From Flavobacterium succinicans LMG 10402 (GTDB taxonomy: Bacteria > Bacteroidota > Bacteroidia > Flavobacteriales > Flavobacteriaceae), in NCBI RefSeq assembly GCF_000611675.1, contig NZ_JATV01000008.1, positions 124,001-188,000 on the forward strand: 64,000 nt of DNA, given 5' to 3'. Below, in pieces: positions 63,687 to 64,000 of this stretch (positions are counted from its first letter, which is position 1; each line of letters starts with the position of its first letter). The position numbers were made by a program, and so were the translations under genes. A model generated the notes under the pieces. The model was not told the origin of the DNA, did no database searches, and saw only the letters and a program-made list of their open reading frames with translations.

Positions 63687-64000
63687 ATGAGTAATTTTCT
63701 ACGAATTGAGTCAAAAACACTATTAATCACTGGTGGTACTGGTTCTTTCGGGAATGCCGTATTGCATCGATTTCTACACACCGATCACTTTAGTGAAATC
63801 CGAATTTTTTCTCGAGATGAGAAAAAACAAGAGGACATGCGCATTCAACTCAAGAATGAGAAATTAAAATTTTATATTGGGGATGTACGCGATTATGCTA
63901 GTGTAGAGCGTGCTATGCGTGGGGTAGATTATGTCTTCCATGCGGCTGCTTTAAAGCAAGTACCCTCCTGTGAGTTTTTTCCAATGGAGGCGACCAAAAC
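63687..64000 (+). CDS. capE: CapE/FnlA-type UDP-GlcNAc 4,6-dehydratase, 3' end outside window
   Basis: The 104 visible residues begin MSNFLRIESKTLLITGGTGS, with the NAD loop GGTGSFGNAVL, IFSRDEKKQEDMRIQLKNEK, FYIGDVRDYASVERAMRGVD and the subgroup hallmark AAALKQVPSCEFFPMEATKT. PSCEFFPMEA marks the inverting, 5-epimerising dehydratases CapE/FnlA/WbjB, which start the route to UDP-L-FucNAc; FlaA1/PseB-like enzymes differ here. The gene runs off the right edge. FnlB and FnlC-type genes would be expected next. Confidence 0.88.
   Translation, partial: MSNFLRIESKTLLITGGTGSFGNAVLHRFLHTDHFSEIRIFSRDEKKQEDMRIQLKNEKLKFYIGDVRDYASVERAMRGVDYVFHAAALKQVPSCEFFPMEATK

Overview
The window is a chromosomal segment of a low-GC member of the Bacteroidota, most likely Flavobacterium or a close relative. 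Evidence for this: Bacteroidota-type promoters (TTTG, 19-20 bases, TAnnTTTG), no obvious Shine-Dalgarno sequences, a SusC/SusD outer-membrane pair, an UpxY-type NusG paralogue, and the gene order rplQ-carA-eno-gltA.

Layout. (1) 1-10.4 kb: a left-truncated hypothetical gene, rarA, a rhomboid protease, rlmB, and a minus-strand cluster of an Omp85-type barrel, SusC and SusD. (2) 10.4-27.8 kb: the str, S10, spc and alpha ribosomal-protein clusters as one co-directional block (rpsL-rpsG-fusA-rpsJ, then rplC to rplQ), including secY, infA, rpmJ and rpoA. A clear promoter lies before rpsL and another between rpsJ and rplC. An intrinsic terminator lies between rpsN and rpsH. (3) 27.9-35.0 kb: carA, eno, gltA, two tandem guanidino-group-modifying enzymes (a DDAH-like protein and CtlX), a MarC-family protein and a CoA-binding protein. 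(4) 35.1 kb to the right edge: a surface-polysaccharide locus. It holds an aminotransferase, recR (a lodger), a Wza-like lipoprotein plus Wzc kinase, enzymes for UDP-GalNAcA-type and UDP-glucuronate precursors, rfbB, an UpxY antiterminator, a second export pair (large SLBB protein plus Wzz without kinase), Wzx, three glycosyltransferases, Wzy, and a CapE/FnlA-type dehydratase cut by the window end.

How the polysaccharide genes fit together: the nucleotide-sugar enzymes supply acidic and deoxy-amino sugars, glycosyltransferases build the repeat unit, Wzx flips it, Wzy polymerises it, Wzz/Wzc set chain length and Wza/SLBB proteins export it. UpxY would promote read-through of the long operon. 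Inside the locus are a two-gene HEPN-MNT toxin-antitoxin-like module, a frameshifted AlbA_2-domain gene and a decayed cytidylyltransferase.

The most unusual signal is in the spacers of the polysaccharide locus (41.2-57.4 kb). Almost every one carries tandem repeats of unrelated sequence but the same 7-bp period (CCCAAAA x12, CCGACAA x7, a 14-bp double heptad x24, TAATTAG/TGATTAG, TTGTGAG/TTGTGGG, GAAGTTA/GAAATTA and others). Several run into the 3' end of a gene and supply its stop codon; others sit directly before a start codon. They resemble in kind the heptanucleotide STRR repeats of cyanobacteria. Nothing else in the window uses them, and I regard them as the best candidate for an undescribed system. 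All identifications are from reading the sequence and from memory of the families; no searches were run.
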